From: Kitasatospora mediocidica KCTC 9733
GTDB lineage: Bacteria > Actinomycetota > Actinomycetes > Streptomycetales > Streptomycetaceae
Direction: 5' to 3'
Assembly: GCF_000744225.1 (NCBI RefSeq)
Contig: NZ_JQLN01000005.1
Location: 992,001 to 1,056,000, forward strand
DNA length: 64,000 bases
The position numbers were made by a program, and so were the translations under genes. The notes beneath the pieces are model-generated. The model was not told the DNA's origin. It saw only the letters and a program-made list of their open reading frames with translations, and did no database searches. Of the stretch, positions 24,742 to 33,603 are shown one piece after another. Position 1 is the stretch's first letter. Each line of letters opens with the position of its first letter.

Positions 24742-25929
24742 ATGAATTTGACCAGCAGCGGTCTGGTGTATGCCCTGGTAGCACTCGCCGTCCTGACCGT
24801 TCTGGCAACGCTCTGGTTCTGGCCCAGGCTGGCCCCGCAGCGGCTGCTGCCGATGCTCGGCCGGATCTGCCTGCTGACGGTCACTCAACTGACTGTACTG
24901 GCCGTCTGTGCGCTGGCCGTCAATCACACGTACGGTTTCTACTCCTCCTGGGACGACCTACTGCACCCGGGGGACGCCCCGCTGGCGCTCGCTCCCCCGG
25001 TCGGCGGAACGGGCAAGAGCAGTCCTCCGAAGACCGACGCGCTGGTCCAGCCGACCACCGAAGGCGGTCTGGAGGCGGACGACGTCCCGCAGGGCACCCC
25101 GGAGCAGGTAGGGCGGGTGGACTCGGTCCTGGTGCACGGCAAGGAGTCCGGTCTCTCCGACCAGATGTTCATCTACCTGCCTCCCGAGTACTTCAACCCG
25201 AAGTACGCGCGGCACCGCTTCCCCGTCCTGCTCAGCCTGGCCGGCTTCCCCGGGACGCCGCTGCACCTGCTGAAGGAGATGGACGAGCCGAAGACGATCT
25301 GGGACCTCCAGCGGACCGGGAAGATGGAACCGACCATCGTCGTGATGGCCCGCCCCAGTGTGGCCGCGCCGCGCGACACCGAGTGTGTGAACGTCCCCGG
25401 CGGACCGCAGACCGAGACCTGGTTCGCCAAGGACGTCCCGACCGCGCTGCGCTCGGCCTACCGGGTCAGCCGCTCGGCGGGCTCCTGGGGCGTCCTCGGC
25501 TACTCGACCGGCGGCGGCTGCGCCCTGCGGCTGGCCGCGCGCTTCCCCGACACGTACAGCGCGGCGGCCGGGCTGCACGCGGACTACACGGTGGTGCCGG
25601 ACCCGTTCGGCAGCAGCGGCGACCTCTACTCGGGCAACCCGGGGCTGGCCCAGCAGTACGACCTGGCCTGGCGGCTGCAGAACATGCCCGCACCCAAGGT
25701 CTCGATGCTGGTGGTCTCCACCCGCACCGAGGACAACTACCCGGCGACCCAGCAGTTCCTCTCCGTCGCCCAGCCGGTCGCGGCCGCGCACCCGGAGTTC
25801 AGCGTGGAGTCGCTCTTCCTCCCCGACGGCGGCCACAGCTTCGACACCTGGCGCCGTGAGCTGCCGGCCGCCCTGGAGTGGATGAGCGACCGGCTGGCGC
25901 CGCCCCCCGACCGCGAGCCGCGCAGCTGA
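24742..25929 (+). CDS. Membrane-anchored esterase D/antigen 85-type alpha/beta hydrolase
   Basis: A 395-residue protein. Two N-terminal hydrophobic helices (about residues 7-25 and 38-60) anchor it, and an extracytoplasmic putative esterase domain follows after a Pro/Gly-rich linker. The nucleophile elbow is GYSTGGGCAL near residue 253, and the catalytic His is likely in LPDGGHSFDTW near residue 377. Antigen 85-like mycolyltransferases and S-formylglutathione hydrolases share this fold; this organism should lack mycolates, so another acyl ester is the substrate (inference). The ATG has GGGGAG about 8 nt upstream. It diverges from the MprF-like gene and faces folE. Confidence 0.85.
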   Translation: MNLTSSGLVYALVALAVLTVLATLWFWPRLAPQRLLPMLGRICLLTVTQLTVLAVCALAVNHTYGFYSSWDDLLHPGDAPLALAPPVGGTGKSSPPKTDALVQPTTEGGLEADDVPQGTPEQVGRVDSVLVHGKESGLSDQMFIYLPPEYFNPKYARHRFPVLLSLAGFPGTPLHLLKEMDEPKTIWDLQRTGKMEPTIVVMARPSVAAPRDTECVNVPGGPQTETWFAKDVPTALRSAYRVSRSAGSWGVLGYSTGGGCALRLAARFPDTYSAAAGLHADYTVVPDPFGSSGDLYSGNPGLAQQYDLAWRLQNMPAPKVSMLVVSTRTEDNYPATQQFLSVAQPVAAAHPEFSVESLFLPDGGHSFDTWRRELPAALEWMSDRLAPPPDREPRS

Positions 25930-25955
25930 CGCGGCCGGCGGCGGCCGACGGGCGG

Positions 25956-26561
25956 TCAGCGGCCGATGATCAGGCTCATCGCCTCGGCCCGGGTCGCCGG
26001 GTCACGCAGCTGGCCGCGCACGCACGAGGTGATGGTCTTGGCCCCGGGCTTGCGGATCCCGCGCATCGACATGCACATGTGCTCGCACTCCACCACGACG
26101 ATCGCCCCGCGCGGCTCCAGGATCCGCATCAGCGCGTCGGCCACCTGGCTGGTCAGCCGCTCCTGCACCTGCGGGCGGCGGGCGTAGACGTCGACCAGCC
26201 GGGCCAGCTTGGACAGGCCGGTGATCTTGCCGCTGACCGAGGGGATGTAGCCGACGTGCGCGACCCCGCGGAACGGGACCAGGTGGTGCTCGCAGACCGA
26301 GGTCAGCTCGATGTCCTTGACCAGCACCATCTCGTCGTGGCCGAGGTCGAAGGTGGTGGTCAGGACGTCCTCGGGCTCCTGCCAGAGACCGGAGAATATC
26401 TCCTTGTACGCCCGGGCCACCCGGGCCGGCGTCTCCAGCAGACCCTCACGGTCCGGGTCCTCGCCGACGGCGAGCAACAGCTCGCGGATCGCGTTCTCGG
26501 CGCGCTTCTGGTCGAAGGTGCCGATGGCGGACTGACCGTCGAGCGTCACCGGGTCGATCAT
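25956..26561 (-). CDS. folE: GTP cyclohydrolase I
   Basis: A 201-residue FolE that converts GTP to dihydroneopterin triphosphate, the first step of folate synthesis. Marks are LLETPARVARAYKEIF, the zinc-site TSVCEHHLVPFRGVAHVGYIP, GLSKLARLVDVYARRPQVQERLT and VVVECEHMCMSMRGIRKPG with the third zinc ligand. All zinc ligands are visible. The ATG gives the usual length. It follows ftsH on the same strand but a terminator-like repeat lies between, so it likely has its own promoter. Confidence 0.96.
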   Translation of the reverse strand: MIDPVTLDGQSAIGTFDQKRAENAIRELLLAVGEDPDREGLLETPARVARAYKEIFSGLWQEPEDVLTTTFDLGHDEMVLVKDIELTSVCEHHLVPFRGVAHVGYIPSVSGKITGLSKLARLVDVYARRPQVQERLTSQVADALMRILEPRGAIVVVECEHMCMSMRGIRKPGAKTITSCVRGQLRDPATRAEAMSLIIGR

Positions 26562-26603
26562 TCGAGCCTCGCTAGTGCAGGGGAGAAGTTGCTGAGCAGC
26601 AGA

Positions 26604-26645
26604 GATGCCGCGCCTCCAGGGTACAAACCCCGGGGGCGCGGCATC
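26604..26645 (-). terminator. Terminator between ftsH and folE
   Basis: An 11-bp perfect inverted repeat (GATGCCGCGCC with GGCGCGGCATC), extended by three more pairs including one G-T, encloses a loop of about 14 nt. It starts 17 bp past the ftsH stop on the leftward strand. Confidence 0.75.
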
Positions 26646-26662
26646 CATTCCGTGCGGTTCGG

Positions 26663-28711
26663 TCAGCTCTCGGAGGTGCTGTCACCGATGACCGGCGGGA
26701 GCTTCACGATGTCCACCGCGGTGGCCTCCAGCGAAGCGGCGGCGCCGTTGGTGAGCGCCAGCTCCTTCGGAGACTGCACCGGCGGCCGGGTGGACGGCGT
26801 GCGACGGGACGAGCCCGTCCAGGCCGGCCGGGCCGGACGCTTGACGATCGACTTGAAGACCTCGGCGATCTGCTCCTTGTTCAGGGTCTCCTTCTCCAGG
26901 AGCTCCAGAACCAGGTTGTCGAGCACGTCCCGGTTCTCGACCAGGATCTCCCAGGCCTCGTTGTGGGCGTTCTCGATGAGCTTCTTGACCTCTTCGTCGA
27001 CCAGCCCCGCGACCTCTTCCGAGTAGTCGCGCTGGTGGCCCATGTCGCGGCCCAGGAACGGCTCGGAGTTGTCCGAACCGAACTTGATCGCGCCGAGCCG
27101 CTCGGTCATCCCGTACTGGGTGACCATGGCCCGAGCCGTGGCGGTGGCCTTCTCGATGTCGTTCGAGGCGCCGGTGGTCGGGTCGTGGAAGACCAGCTCC
27201 TCCGCCGCGCGCCCGCCCAGCATGTACGCCAGCTGGTCGAGCATCTCGTTACGGGTCGTCGAGTACTTGTCCTCTTCCGGCAGCACCATGGTGTAGCCGA
27301 GCGCACGACCGCGGGACAGGATGGTGATCTTGTGGACCGGGTCGCTGTTCGGAGAGGCCGCCGCGACCAGGGCGTGTCCGCCCTCGTGGTACGCGGTGAT
27401 CTTCTTCTCCTTCTCGGACATGATCCGGGTCCGCTTCTGCGGGCCCGCCACCACGCGGTCGATCGCCTCGTCGAGGGTGAGGTTGTCGACCAGCTTCTTG
27501 TCCGAGCGGGCGGTCAGCAGCGCGGCCTCGTTGAGGACGTTCGCCAGGTCCGCACCGGTGAAGCCGGGGGTGCGCTTGGCGACGGCCTTGAGGTCGACGT
27601 CCGGCGCGACCGGCTTGCCCTTCTGGTGCACCTTCAGGATGTCCAGGCGGCCCTGCAGGTCGGGGCGCTCGACCGCGATCTGGCGGTCGAAGCGGCCCGG
27701 GCGCAGCAGCGCCGGGTCCAGGATGTCCGGACGGTTGGTGGCGGCGATCAGGATCACGCCGCCCTTGACGTCGAAGCCGTCCATCTCGACCAGCAGCTGG
27801 TTGAGGGTCTGCTCGCGCTCGTCGTGGCCACCGCCGAGACCCGCACCGCGGTGCCGGCCGACGGCGTCGATCTCGTCGACGAAGACGATCGCCGGGGCGT
27901 TCGCCTTGGCCTGCTCGAAGAGGTCGCGGACCCGGCTCGCGCCGACACCCACGAACATCTCGACGAAGTCGGAGCCGGAGATCGAGTAGAACGGCACGCC
28001 GGCCTCGCCGGCGACGGCGCGGGCCAGCAGCGTCTTACCGGTTCCGGGCGGGCCGTAGAGCAGCACACCCTTGGGGATCTTGGCGCCGACGGCCTGGAAC
28101 TTGGCCGGCTCCTGCAGGAACTCCTTGATCTCGTGGAGCTCCTCCACCGCCTCGTCCGCACCCGCGACGTCCGCGAAGGTGGTCTTCGGGGTGTCCTTGG
28201 TGAGCAGCTTGGCCTTGGACTTGCCGAACTGCATGACCCGCGAGCCGCCACCCTGCATCTGGTTCATCAGGAAGAGGAAGACCAGCACGATGATCACGAT
28301 GGGCAGCATCGAGAGCAGCAGGCTGACGAAGGTCGACTGCTTCTCCGGGCTGATCGTGTAGCCCTGCGGCAGGGAGCCCTTGTTGACCTGGCTCTGCAAC
28401 GTGTTGGCGATGTCCTTGCCCTGGTCCCCGATGTAGGAGGCCTGGAACTTGCTGCCGGACGGGCTCTTGCCGCCCGATCCGGCGTTGGTGAGGCTGGCGC
28501 CCGGGAGCAGTTCGATCTTGACGGTGTTGGAATCACCGGTGGTGATCTGGGCTTGCTTGACCTGGCCCGCGTCGATCGCTGCAACGACCTGGCCGGTGTC
28601 CACCGTCTTGTAGCCGTTCGAGTCAGAAACGACCTGCATCAGCACAATGACGGCGACGACGGCCAGGAGGATCCATGCGATCGGCGCGCGGAAGTATCGC
28701 TTGACGTCCAT
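26663..28711 (-). CDS. ftsH: ATP-dependent zinc metalloprotease FtsH
   Basis: A 682-residue membrane AAA+ protease that extracts and degrades membrane and short-lived proteins. It has an N-terminal helix (IAWILLAVVAVIVLMQVV), an extracytoplasmic domain, and a second helix (LLSMLPIVIIVLVFLFLM) near residue 135. The AAA module has Walker A GPPGTGKT, Walker B FVDEIDAVG and the SRH NRPDILDPALLRPGRFDR. The protease site is HEGGHAL. The C-terminus extends past the usual end by about 50 Pro/Ser-rich residues. The ATG before DVKRYFRAP fits the family; the Shine-Dalgarno lies 24 nt upstream with a hairpin between. No other start has a site. Confidence 0.96.
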   Translation of the reverse strand: MDVKRYFRAPIAWILLAVVAVIVLMQVVSDSNGYKTVDTGQVVAAIDAGQVKQAQITTGDSNTVKIELLPGASLTNAGSGGKSPSGSKFQASYIGDQGKDIANTLQSQVNKGSLPQGYTISPEKQSTFVSLLLSMLPIVIIVLVFLFLMNQMQGGGSRVMQFGKSKAKLLTKDTPKTTFADVAGADEAVEELHEIKEFLQEPAKFQAVGAKIPKGVLLYGPPGTGKTLLARAVAGEAGVPFYSISGSDFVEMFVGVGASRVRDLFEQAKANAPAIVFVDEIDAVGRHRGAGLGGGHDEREQTLNQLLVEMDGFDVKGGVILIAATNRPDILDPALLRPGRFDRQIAVERPDLQGRLDILKVHQKGKPVAPDVDLKAVAKRTPGFTGADLANVLNEAALLTARSDKKLVDNLTLDEAIDRVVAGPQKRTRIMSEKEKKITAYHEGGHALVAAASPNSDPVHKITILSRGRALGYTMVLPEEDKYSTTRNEMLDQLAYMLGGRAAEELVFHDPTTGASNDIEKATATARAMVTQYGMTERLGAIKFGSDNSEPFLGRDMGHQRDYSEEVAGLVDEEVKKLIENAHNEAWEILVENRDVLDNLVLELLEKETLNKEQIAEVFKSIVKRPARPAWTGSSRRTPSTRPPVQSPKELALTNGAAASLEATAVDIVKLPPVIGDSTSES

Positions 28712-28716
28712 CCATG

Positions 28717-28742
28717 CGGGGCGTTGCCGCCCCGTCCCTCCT
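28717..28742 (-). promoter_or_regulatory. Shine-Dalgarno with a tetraloop hairpin in the spacer of ftsH
   Basis: On the leftward strand AGGAGGG (28742-28736) is followed by a 7-bp stem CGGGGCG-GCAA-CGCCCCG (28734-28717) with a GNRA-type loop, then 5 nt and the ATG. The linear spacing is 24 nt, too long for initiation; with the hairpin folded, 6 nt remain, which is near optimal. The structure is directly visible; its role in controlling ftsH translation is inference. Confidence 0.65.
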
Positions 28743-28968
28743 GCCACTCAACGGCGCTGCACGGCTCTCGGCCGTCGGCGCATCCGGTATGTGCATGTGC
28801 ACCCCGCTCCCAGCCGGCTGGAAGTCGTACGAAGAGCGGGTAATTTGACCGTACAGCAGTGGTGCCCCGCTCCGTGGAAGCGCGACCTGCTGGTGTCTGT
28901 GGAGTTGTCCATCCGCCGACTCCAACGGGCGGGACCGGCGGACTGTTCCCTGATCTACGGCTTCTGCG

Positions 28969-29523
28969 TCAGCCGCCGTAGACGTGTGGGGCGAGCGTAC
29001 CGATGAACGGCAGGTTGCGGAGCTTCTCCGCGTAGTCCAGGCCGTACCCCACGACGAATTCGTTGGGGATGTCGAAGCCGACGTACTTGACGTCGATCTC
29101 GACCTTGGCCGCGTCCGGCTTGCGCAGGAGGGTGCACACCTCCAGCGAGGCCGGCCCGCGCGAACCCAGGTTGCCGAGCAGCCAGGAGAGCGTCAGGCCG
29201 GAGTCGATGATGTCCTCGACGATCAGCACGTCCCGGCCCGCGATGTCGGTGTCGAGGTCCTTGAGGATCCGCACCACGCCGGAGGACTTGGTGCCCATGC
29301 CGTACGAGGAGACGGCCATCCAGTCCATCGTCACCTGGGAGTGCAGGGCCCGGGCGAGGTCGGCCATGACCATCACGGCGCCCTTGAGGACGCCGACGAT
29401 CAGCAGGTCCTTCCCGGCGTAGTCCCGGTCGATCCGCTCGGCCAGCTCCAGGAGCTTGGCGTCGATCTCGTCCTTGCTGATGAGCACCTTCGCCAGGTCG
29501 GCGCCCATGTCCTTGTCGTCCAC
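28969..29523 (-). CDS. hpt: Hypoxanthine phosphoribosyltransferase
   Basis: A 184-residue purine-salvage enzyme that converts hypoxanthine and guanine with PRPP to IMP and GMP. Marks are LLIVGVLKGAVMVMADLAR, the flexible loop with SSYG, and the PRPP motif VLIVEDIIDSGLTLSWLL, followed by VGFDIPNEFVVGYGLDY and RNLPFIGTL. The GTG start before DDKDMGADL gives the usual length; a GAGGA lies about 12 nt ahead. It lies 43 bp after tilS on the same strand, the tilS-hpt-ftsH order conserved in many bacteria. Confidence 0.95.
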   Translation of the reverse strand: MDDKDMGADLAKVLISKDEIDAKLLELAERIDRDYAGKDLLIVGVLKGAVMVMADLARALHSQVTMDWMAVSSYGMGTKSSGVVRILKDLDTDIAGRDVLIVEDIIDSGLTLSWLLGNLGSRGPASLEVCTLLRKPDAAKVEIDVKYVGFDIPNEFVVGYGLDYAEKLRNLPFIGTLAPHVYGG

Positions 29524-29566
29524 CGGGAGTACGTCCTCAAGTGTTCGTGGTCCTGTTGTTTCGGCG

Positions 29567-30718
29567 TCAGTCGCCCTGCCGCCGAAACACCAGGTTGCCA
29601 CACCTTCGGGTGACCTCGACGCCCCCGGGTAGGTGGAGCGGCCCCTGGCCCCGCCACGCGGTGACCAGCAGATCCACCGTTTCCAGGTGCCGGGAGAAGA
29701 GATCACCGGCCGGGCAGCCCGCCCGCAGCGCGGTTCGGCGCAGCACCCGGCGCCGGACGGCCGAGGGCAGCTCGGCCAACCGGACGGCGTCCAGGGTGCC
29801 CGCACCGTCGTGCAGATCACGCCGGGAGAGGTCCTTCTCCACCACGTCGGCCCACTGGTCCAGGGCGTCGGCGTCGTCGCGGAAGAGCCGGGCGGTGCGG
29901 GCCAGCGCCTGCACCACGCCGTTGCCCAGGTGCTTCTCCAGCACCGGCAGGACCTCGTGGCGCACCCGGGCGCGGGTGTAGGCGGGGTCCATGTTGTGCG
30001 GGTCGTCCCAGACCGGGATGGACTGTGCGGTGCAGGCCTGCCGGGTGGCGGAGCGGTCGAGGTCCAGCAGCGGGCGGCGGTAGCGGCCCTTCTGCGCGGG
30101 CATCCCGGCCAGCGAGCGGGCGCCGGAGCCGCGGGCCAGGCCGAGCAGCACGGTCTCCGCCTGGTCGTCGCGGGTGTGGCCGAGGAAGACGGCCAGCGCC
30201 TGGTGGCGCTCGGCGGCCTCGTCGAGCGCGGCGTAGCGGGCGTCGCGGGCGGCGTTCTCGGGCCCGCCCTGGCGGCCGACCCGGACCGGGACGGCCTCCA
30301 CCGGGTCCAGGCCGAGCGCGCGCAGGCGCTCGACGACCTGGAGGGCGCGGGCGGCGGAGCCGTCCTGGAGGCCGTGGTCGACGGTGACGGCGCCGACCCG
30401 CAGACCGAGCTTGGGCGCCTCGAAGGCGGTGGCGGTGGCGAGCGCCATGGAGTCCGCGCCGCCGCTGACGGCGACCAGGACGAGCGGGGAGCCGGGGGCG
30501 GCGGGGGTGCGCGGCAGGCCCGAGGGGTGGCGCCGGGCGTTGCCGATCAGGACGGTGGCGGGCGAGGCGGCGGTGGCCGTCGCGACGGCCGCGACAGCGC
30601 CGGACCGGGCGGGGACGGCGGCCGGCGCGGTGAAGGCGGCGCCGGCCTCGGCCACGAGGTCGGCGAGGGCGCGGCGGACGGCCAGGCGTATCGCCGCGAC
30701 AGCGGGATGTGGACCCAC
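29567..30718 (-). CDS. tilS: tRNA(Ile)-lysidine synthetase
   Basis: A 383-residue N-type ATP pyrophosphatase that converts C34 of the AUA-reading tRNA-Ile to lysidine. The PP-loop SGGADS lies near residue 95 after LVLVAVSGGADSMALA; VTVDHGLQDGS, NAARDARYAALDE and LGHTRDDQAETVLLGLARGSG follow, as expected. The N-terminus before the PP-loop is about 80 residues with a Val/Ala-rich stretch, longer than in E. coli but usual in streptomycetes (from memory). The GTG start has GAGGAG 10 nt upstream; further upstream starts lack a site. hpt follows after 43 bp. Confidence 0.93.
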   Translation of the reverse strand: MGPHPAVAAIRLAVRRALADLVAEAGAAFTAPAAVPARSGAVAAVATATAASPATVLIGNARRHPSGLPRTPAAPGSPLVLVAVSGGADSMALATATAFEAPKLGLRVGAVTVDHGLQDGSAARALQVVERLRALGLDPVEAVPVRVGRQGGPENAARDARYAALDEAAERHQALAVFLGHTRDDQAETVLLGLARGSGARSLAGMPAQKGRYRRPLLDLDRSATRQACTAQSIPVWDDPHNMDPAYTRARVRHEVLPVLEKHLGNGVVQALARTARLFRDDADALDQWADVVEKDLSRRDLHDGAGTLDAVRLAELPSAVRRRVLRRTALRAGCPAGDLFSRHLETVDLLVTAWRGQGPLHLPGGVEVTRRCGNLVFRRQGD

Positions 30719-30854
30719 GGTGAGCAACTCCTCTGCTGGGGGCGGGCACGCGACCAGAGGCACTGATAGCAGCCCGTTACCGAATGCTCACAGATCGTCG
30801 CAGAAGTGGGGGTGCGGTCGGGCCACCCGCGCCACCGGTACGACCACCGTCCCA

Positions 30855-30905
30855 CGGACGGGTGAATGAAGAAACGTATCTTCACCTCACCCGATCACCC
30901 GTCCG
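30855..30905 (-). terminator. Nested hairpin after the zinc metalloprotease gene
   Basis: An 11-bp outer repeat CGGACGGGTGA/TCACCCGTCCG encloses an inner GAAGA-aacgta-TCTTC stem. It lies 10 bp past the metalloprotease stop and ahead of the tilS promoter region, so it likely ends the upstream transcript. Confidence 0.75.
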
Positions 30906-30915
30906 AGGGGCGCGG

Positions 30916-32079
30916 CTAGGACTGGCGTCCGACCCGCGCCACCCAGGCGGCCGGGTTGTGGATCTCGTCCTTGGTCGGGAGGGTGTTCGGGGACGTCCAG
31001 ACCCGGTTGAAGCCGTCCATCCCGATCCGGTCCACCACACCGCGCACGAAGACCGCGCCGTCCTGGTACTGGCGCAGCTTGGCGTCCATCCCCAGCAGCC
31101 GGCGCAGCAGCAGGTCGAGCCGGCCCGCGCCCTTGTCCCGGCGGCGCTGGAACTTCTCCCGGATCTCGCCCACGCTCGGCACCACGCTCGGGCCGACTCC
31201 GTCCATCACCACGTCCGCATGGCCTTCGAGCAGCGACATGACGGCGGTCAGCCGGTTCAGGATCTCGCGCTGGGCGGGCGTCTGGACCAGTTCGAGCAGG
31301 GTCTCGCGCTGCGGGCGGTCCGACGGGGAGAGCACCTCGCGCAGCCGTTCCAGCAGCGCGGTCGGCTCCACGTCGGTCTCGGCGAGGAAGGACTGCACCT
31401 CCGCCTGGACGTGGTCGCGCAGCCAGGGGACGGCGGTGAACTGGGTGCGGTGGGTCTCCTCGTGCAGGCAGACCCAGAGCCGGAAGTCGTGCGGGTCGAC
31501 GTCCAGCTCCCGCTCCACCTGGACGATGTTCGGTGCCACCAGCAGCAGCCGGCCGGGTCCCGGCTGGTCCGGTCCGAGCCGGGGCTGGTCGAACAGCCCG
31601 GCCGGGCTGTCGGGGGTGTGCGGGACGCCGCGCTCGGCGGGCTCGGCGGCGGCGAAGGTCTCGTACTGGCCGAGCACCTTGCCGGAGAGCAGCGCGAGCA
31701 CCGCGCCGACCTCCACCCCGGTGACCTTCTCCCCCACCGCGCCGAGCACCGCGCCGCCGGTGCTGCCGGCCCGGCGGGCCGAGAGCTTCTGCTCCAACGG
31801 CCTGATCACCGTCCGGAAGCCCGCGACGTTGGCGCGCACCCAGCCCGGGCGGTCCACCACCAGGACCGGCGCGGCGCCCTCGGCCGTCAGGCTGGTCGAG
31901 CGCATGCCGGTGAACTCGCGCACCGCGCCCTCCGCGGTGCGGGCGTGCTCGCGCAGCTCGGAAACCACCCTGCGGGCCTCGTCCCGGGTCACCTGGGGGC
32001 CCGGCCGGGCCAATCGGACCGCCGTCGCGACCGCGAGATTCCAGTCGACCATGTCGGCACCGCCGCTCGCGCTCGTCAT
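30916..32079 (-). CDS. Zinc-dependent metalloprotease-like protein (DUF2342, F420-associated type)
   Basis: A 387-residue protein of DUF2342, annotated in actinobacteria as a zinc-dependent metalloprotease or coenzyme F420 biosynthesis-associated protein. The metal-binding HExxH motif is HEETH, near residue 208 in LWVCLHEETHRTQF, and a second acidic segment (EGHADVVMDGVG) follows near residue 287. It starts MTSASGGADMVDWNLAVATA. No signal or membrane segment is clear. Neither the substrate nor an F420 role is proven. It lies 50 bp after dacB on the same strand, so cotranscription is possible. Confidence 0.88.
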   Translation of the reverse strand: MTSASGGADMVDWNLAVATAVRLARPGPQVTRDEARRVVSELREHARTAEGAVREFTGMRSTSLTAEGAAPVLVVDRPGWVRANVAGFRTVIRPLEQKLSARRAGSTGGAVLGAVGEKVTGVEVGAVLALLSGKVLGQYETFAAAEPAERGVPHTPDSPAGLFDQPRLGPDQPGPGRLLLVAPNIVQVERELDVDPHDFRLWVCLHEETHRTQFTAVPWLRDHVQAEVQSFLAETDVEPTALLERLREVLSPSDRPQRETLLELVQTPAQREILNRLTAVMSLLEGHADVVMDGVGPSVVPSVGEIREKFQRRRDKGAGRLDLLLRRLLGMDAKLRQYQDGAVFVRGVVDRIGMDGFNRVWTSPNTLPTKDEIHNPAAWVARVGRQS

Positions 32080-32129
32080 GCCCTCACCGTACGTGCTCCG
32101 CGACGCCGCCCACCATGTGCCGGTCGGTC

Positions 32130-33527
32130 TTACTTGCAGCCGCAGCCGGCCAGCGCCGTGACGATGCGGTCCATCGCGGCGCGCGCGGTGTCCGCGCCGG
32201 CTGTGGTCTTGGTCATCAGGGCGAAGACCAGCAGCCGTCCGTCGGCGTCCACCACGGTGCCCGCCAAGGTGTTGACGTTGCTGAGGCTGCCGGTCTTGGC
32301 GTGCACGATGCCGGCGCCGCCGACGGTGCCCTGGGCGGCGTTGAAACGGCTGAGCAGCGTCCCGCTGAAGGCCCCGATCGGAAGGCCCGTCAGGACCGGG
32401 CGCAGCTGCGGGTGCTCGGGGGAGGCGGCGAGGGCGAGCAGGTCGGAGAGCACCAGCGGCGGGATGGTGTTCTTGACGTTCAGCCCGCTGCCGTCGTTCA
32501 GCTGGACGCCCGCCATCGGGATGCCGAGCCCCTGCAGCGTCTGGGTGACGGCGGCGGCCGCACCGTCGTAGCTGACCGGCTGGTGCGCGGCGATCGCCAC
32601 CTGCCGGGCCACCGCCTCGGCCAGCGTGTTGTCCGAGTTGGTGAGCAGCCGCTCGACCAACCGGGCGAGGGTGGGCGACTGCACCTGGGCCAGCGGCGCC
32701 GCGCCCGCCGCCGCCACCACCTGGGCCGGCTTGCCGCCCACCGTGATGCCCTGAGCACCCAGCAGGTCGGCGAACCTGCCCGCCGCCTGGGCCGCCGGGT
32801 CGACCACCCGGGGCGGGACGTCGGTGTCCTCGGTGGGGTCGTTGCGCCCCTCGTCCACCATCAGCGACGCCATCGGGCCGATGTTGTACCCGTCGTTGTA
32901 CTTGTGCGCGGCCGGACCGGTGAAGAGCGAGGTGTCGTAGCCGAGGTGCACGGTGGCGACGCCGGCCGCCTTGAGCGCGGCGGCGGTGCGCTGGGCCAGC
33001 TCGATCAGTGAGGCGGGGGCCGAGTCGGTGTCCACCGGCGCGCCGGCGATCCGGATCTGACCGACCGGAAGTCCGCTGAGCGTGGGGTCCCCGCCACCCA
33101 CGAGAGTGATGTCGGAGGGCGTCGCGCCCGCCACCACCCGGGTCGTGATCCGGGTGTCGGCCGGCAGCAGGGTGAGCGCCGCCACGGAAGTGGCCAGCTT
33201 GGTGGTGGAGGCCGGAGTGGCGGGCGTCCCCTCGCCGGAGCCGAGCAGCAGCTTGCCGGTGCCGCCGTCGGTCACCGCGAAGTTCAGCGTGCCGAGCGCC
33301 TTGTCCTGCACCAGCTGGGCCAGCGCGCGCTGGAGGCCGGCGGTGGTCGGTATGTCGTCCCCCGCCGTGGTGACCGCCGGGGCGAGGACGGCCGGCGCGG
33401 GCGCCGCTGCCGCCGGAGCCGCCGTCCCGTCCGCCGAAGCCCCCGTACCGCCCACGACCAGCGCGACCACGGTCACGGCCGACGACAGCACCACCCGTGC
33501 ACCTCTACGTGTCCCTGCCCCTGCCAC
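32130..33527 (-). CDS. dacB: D-alanyl-D-alanine carboxypeptidase/endopeptidase (PBP4, peptidase S13)
   Basis: A 465-residue exported penicillin-binding protein that trims or cleaves peptidoglycan cross-links. An N-terminal signal (RGARVVLSSAVTVVALVVGGTGASA) leads to a catalytic domain with the SxxK motif STTK in TPASTTKLATS, the SxN motif in LLTNSDNTLAE and KTG in HAKTGSLSNV. VGGGDPTLSG is a further S13 mark. The GTG start has AAGGGGA 7 nt upstream. It diverges from ppa across about 76 bp, and the metalloprotease gene follows it. Confidence 0.93.
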   Translation of the reverse strand: MAGAGTRRGARVVLSSAVTVVALVVGGTGASADGTAAPAAAAPAPAVLAPAVTTAGDDIPTTAGLQRALAQLVQDKALGTLNFAVTDGGTGKLLLGSGEGTPATPASTTKLATSVAALTLLPADTRITTRVVAGATPSDITLVGGGDPTLSGLPVGQIRIAGAPVDTDSAPASLIELAQRTAAALKAAGVATVHLGYDTSLFTGPAAHKYNDGYNIGPMASLMVDEGRNDPTEDTDVPPRVVDPAAQAAGRFADLLGAQGITVGGKPAQVVAAAGAAPLAQVQSPTLARLVERLLTNSDNTLAEAVARQVAIAAHQPVSYDGAAAAVTQTLQGLGIPMAGVQLNDGSGLNVKNTIPPLVLSDLLALAASPEHPQLRPVLTGLPIGAFSGTLLSRFNAAQGTVGGAGIVHAKTGSLSNVNTLAGTVVDADGRLLVFALMTKTTAGADTARAAMDRIVTALAGCGCK

Positions 33528-33603
33528 TGCCCATCCCCTTTCCACAGCACTCCCTCCCGTAGGAGACACTTGGATTCTGTCAGTCCCTACCTTGGAGGAA
33601 CCG

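Noticed and set aside
26963..28843. Long ORF antisense to ftsH, and similar long antisense ORFs over thrC, the MprF-like gene, the secretion cluster and pst
   Set aside because: High GC makes long frames opposite real genes; the translations are Arg/Gly/Val/Asp-rich without motifs, while the sense frames encode clear families.
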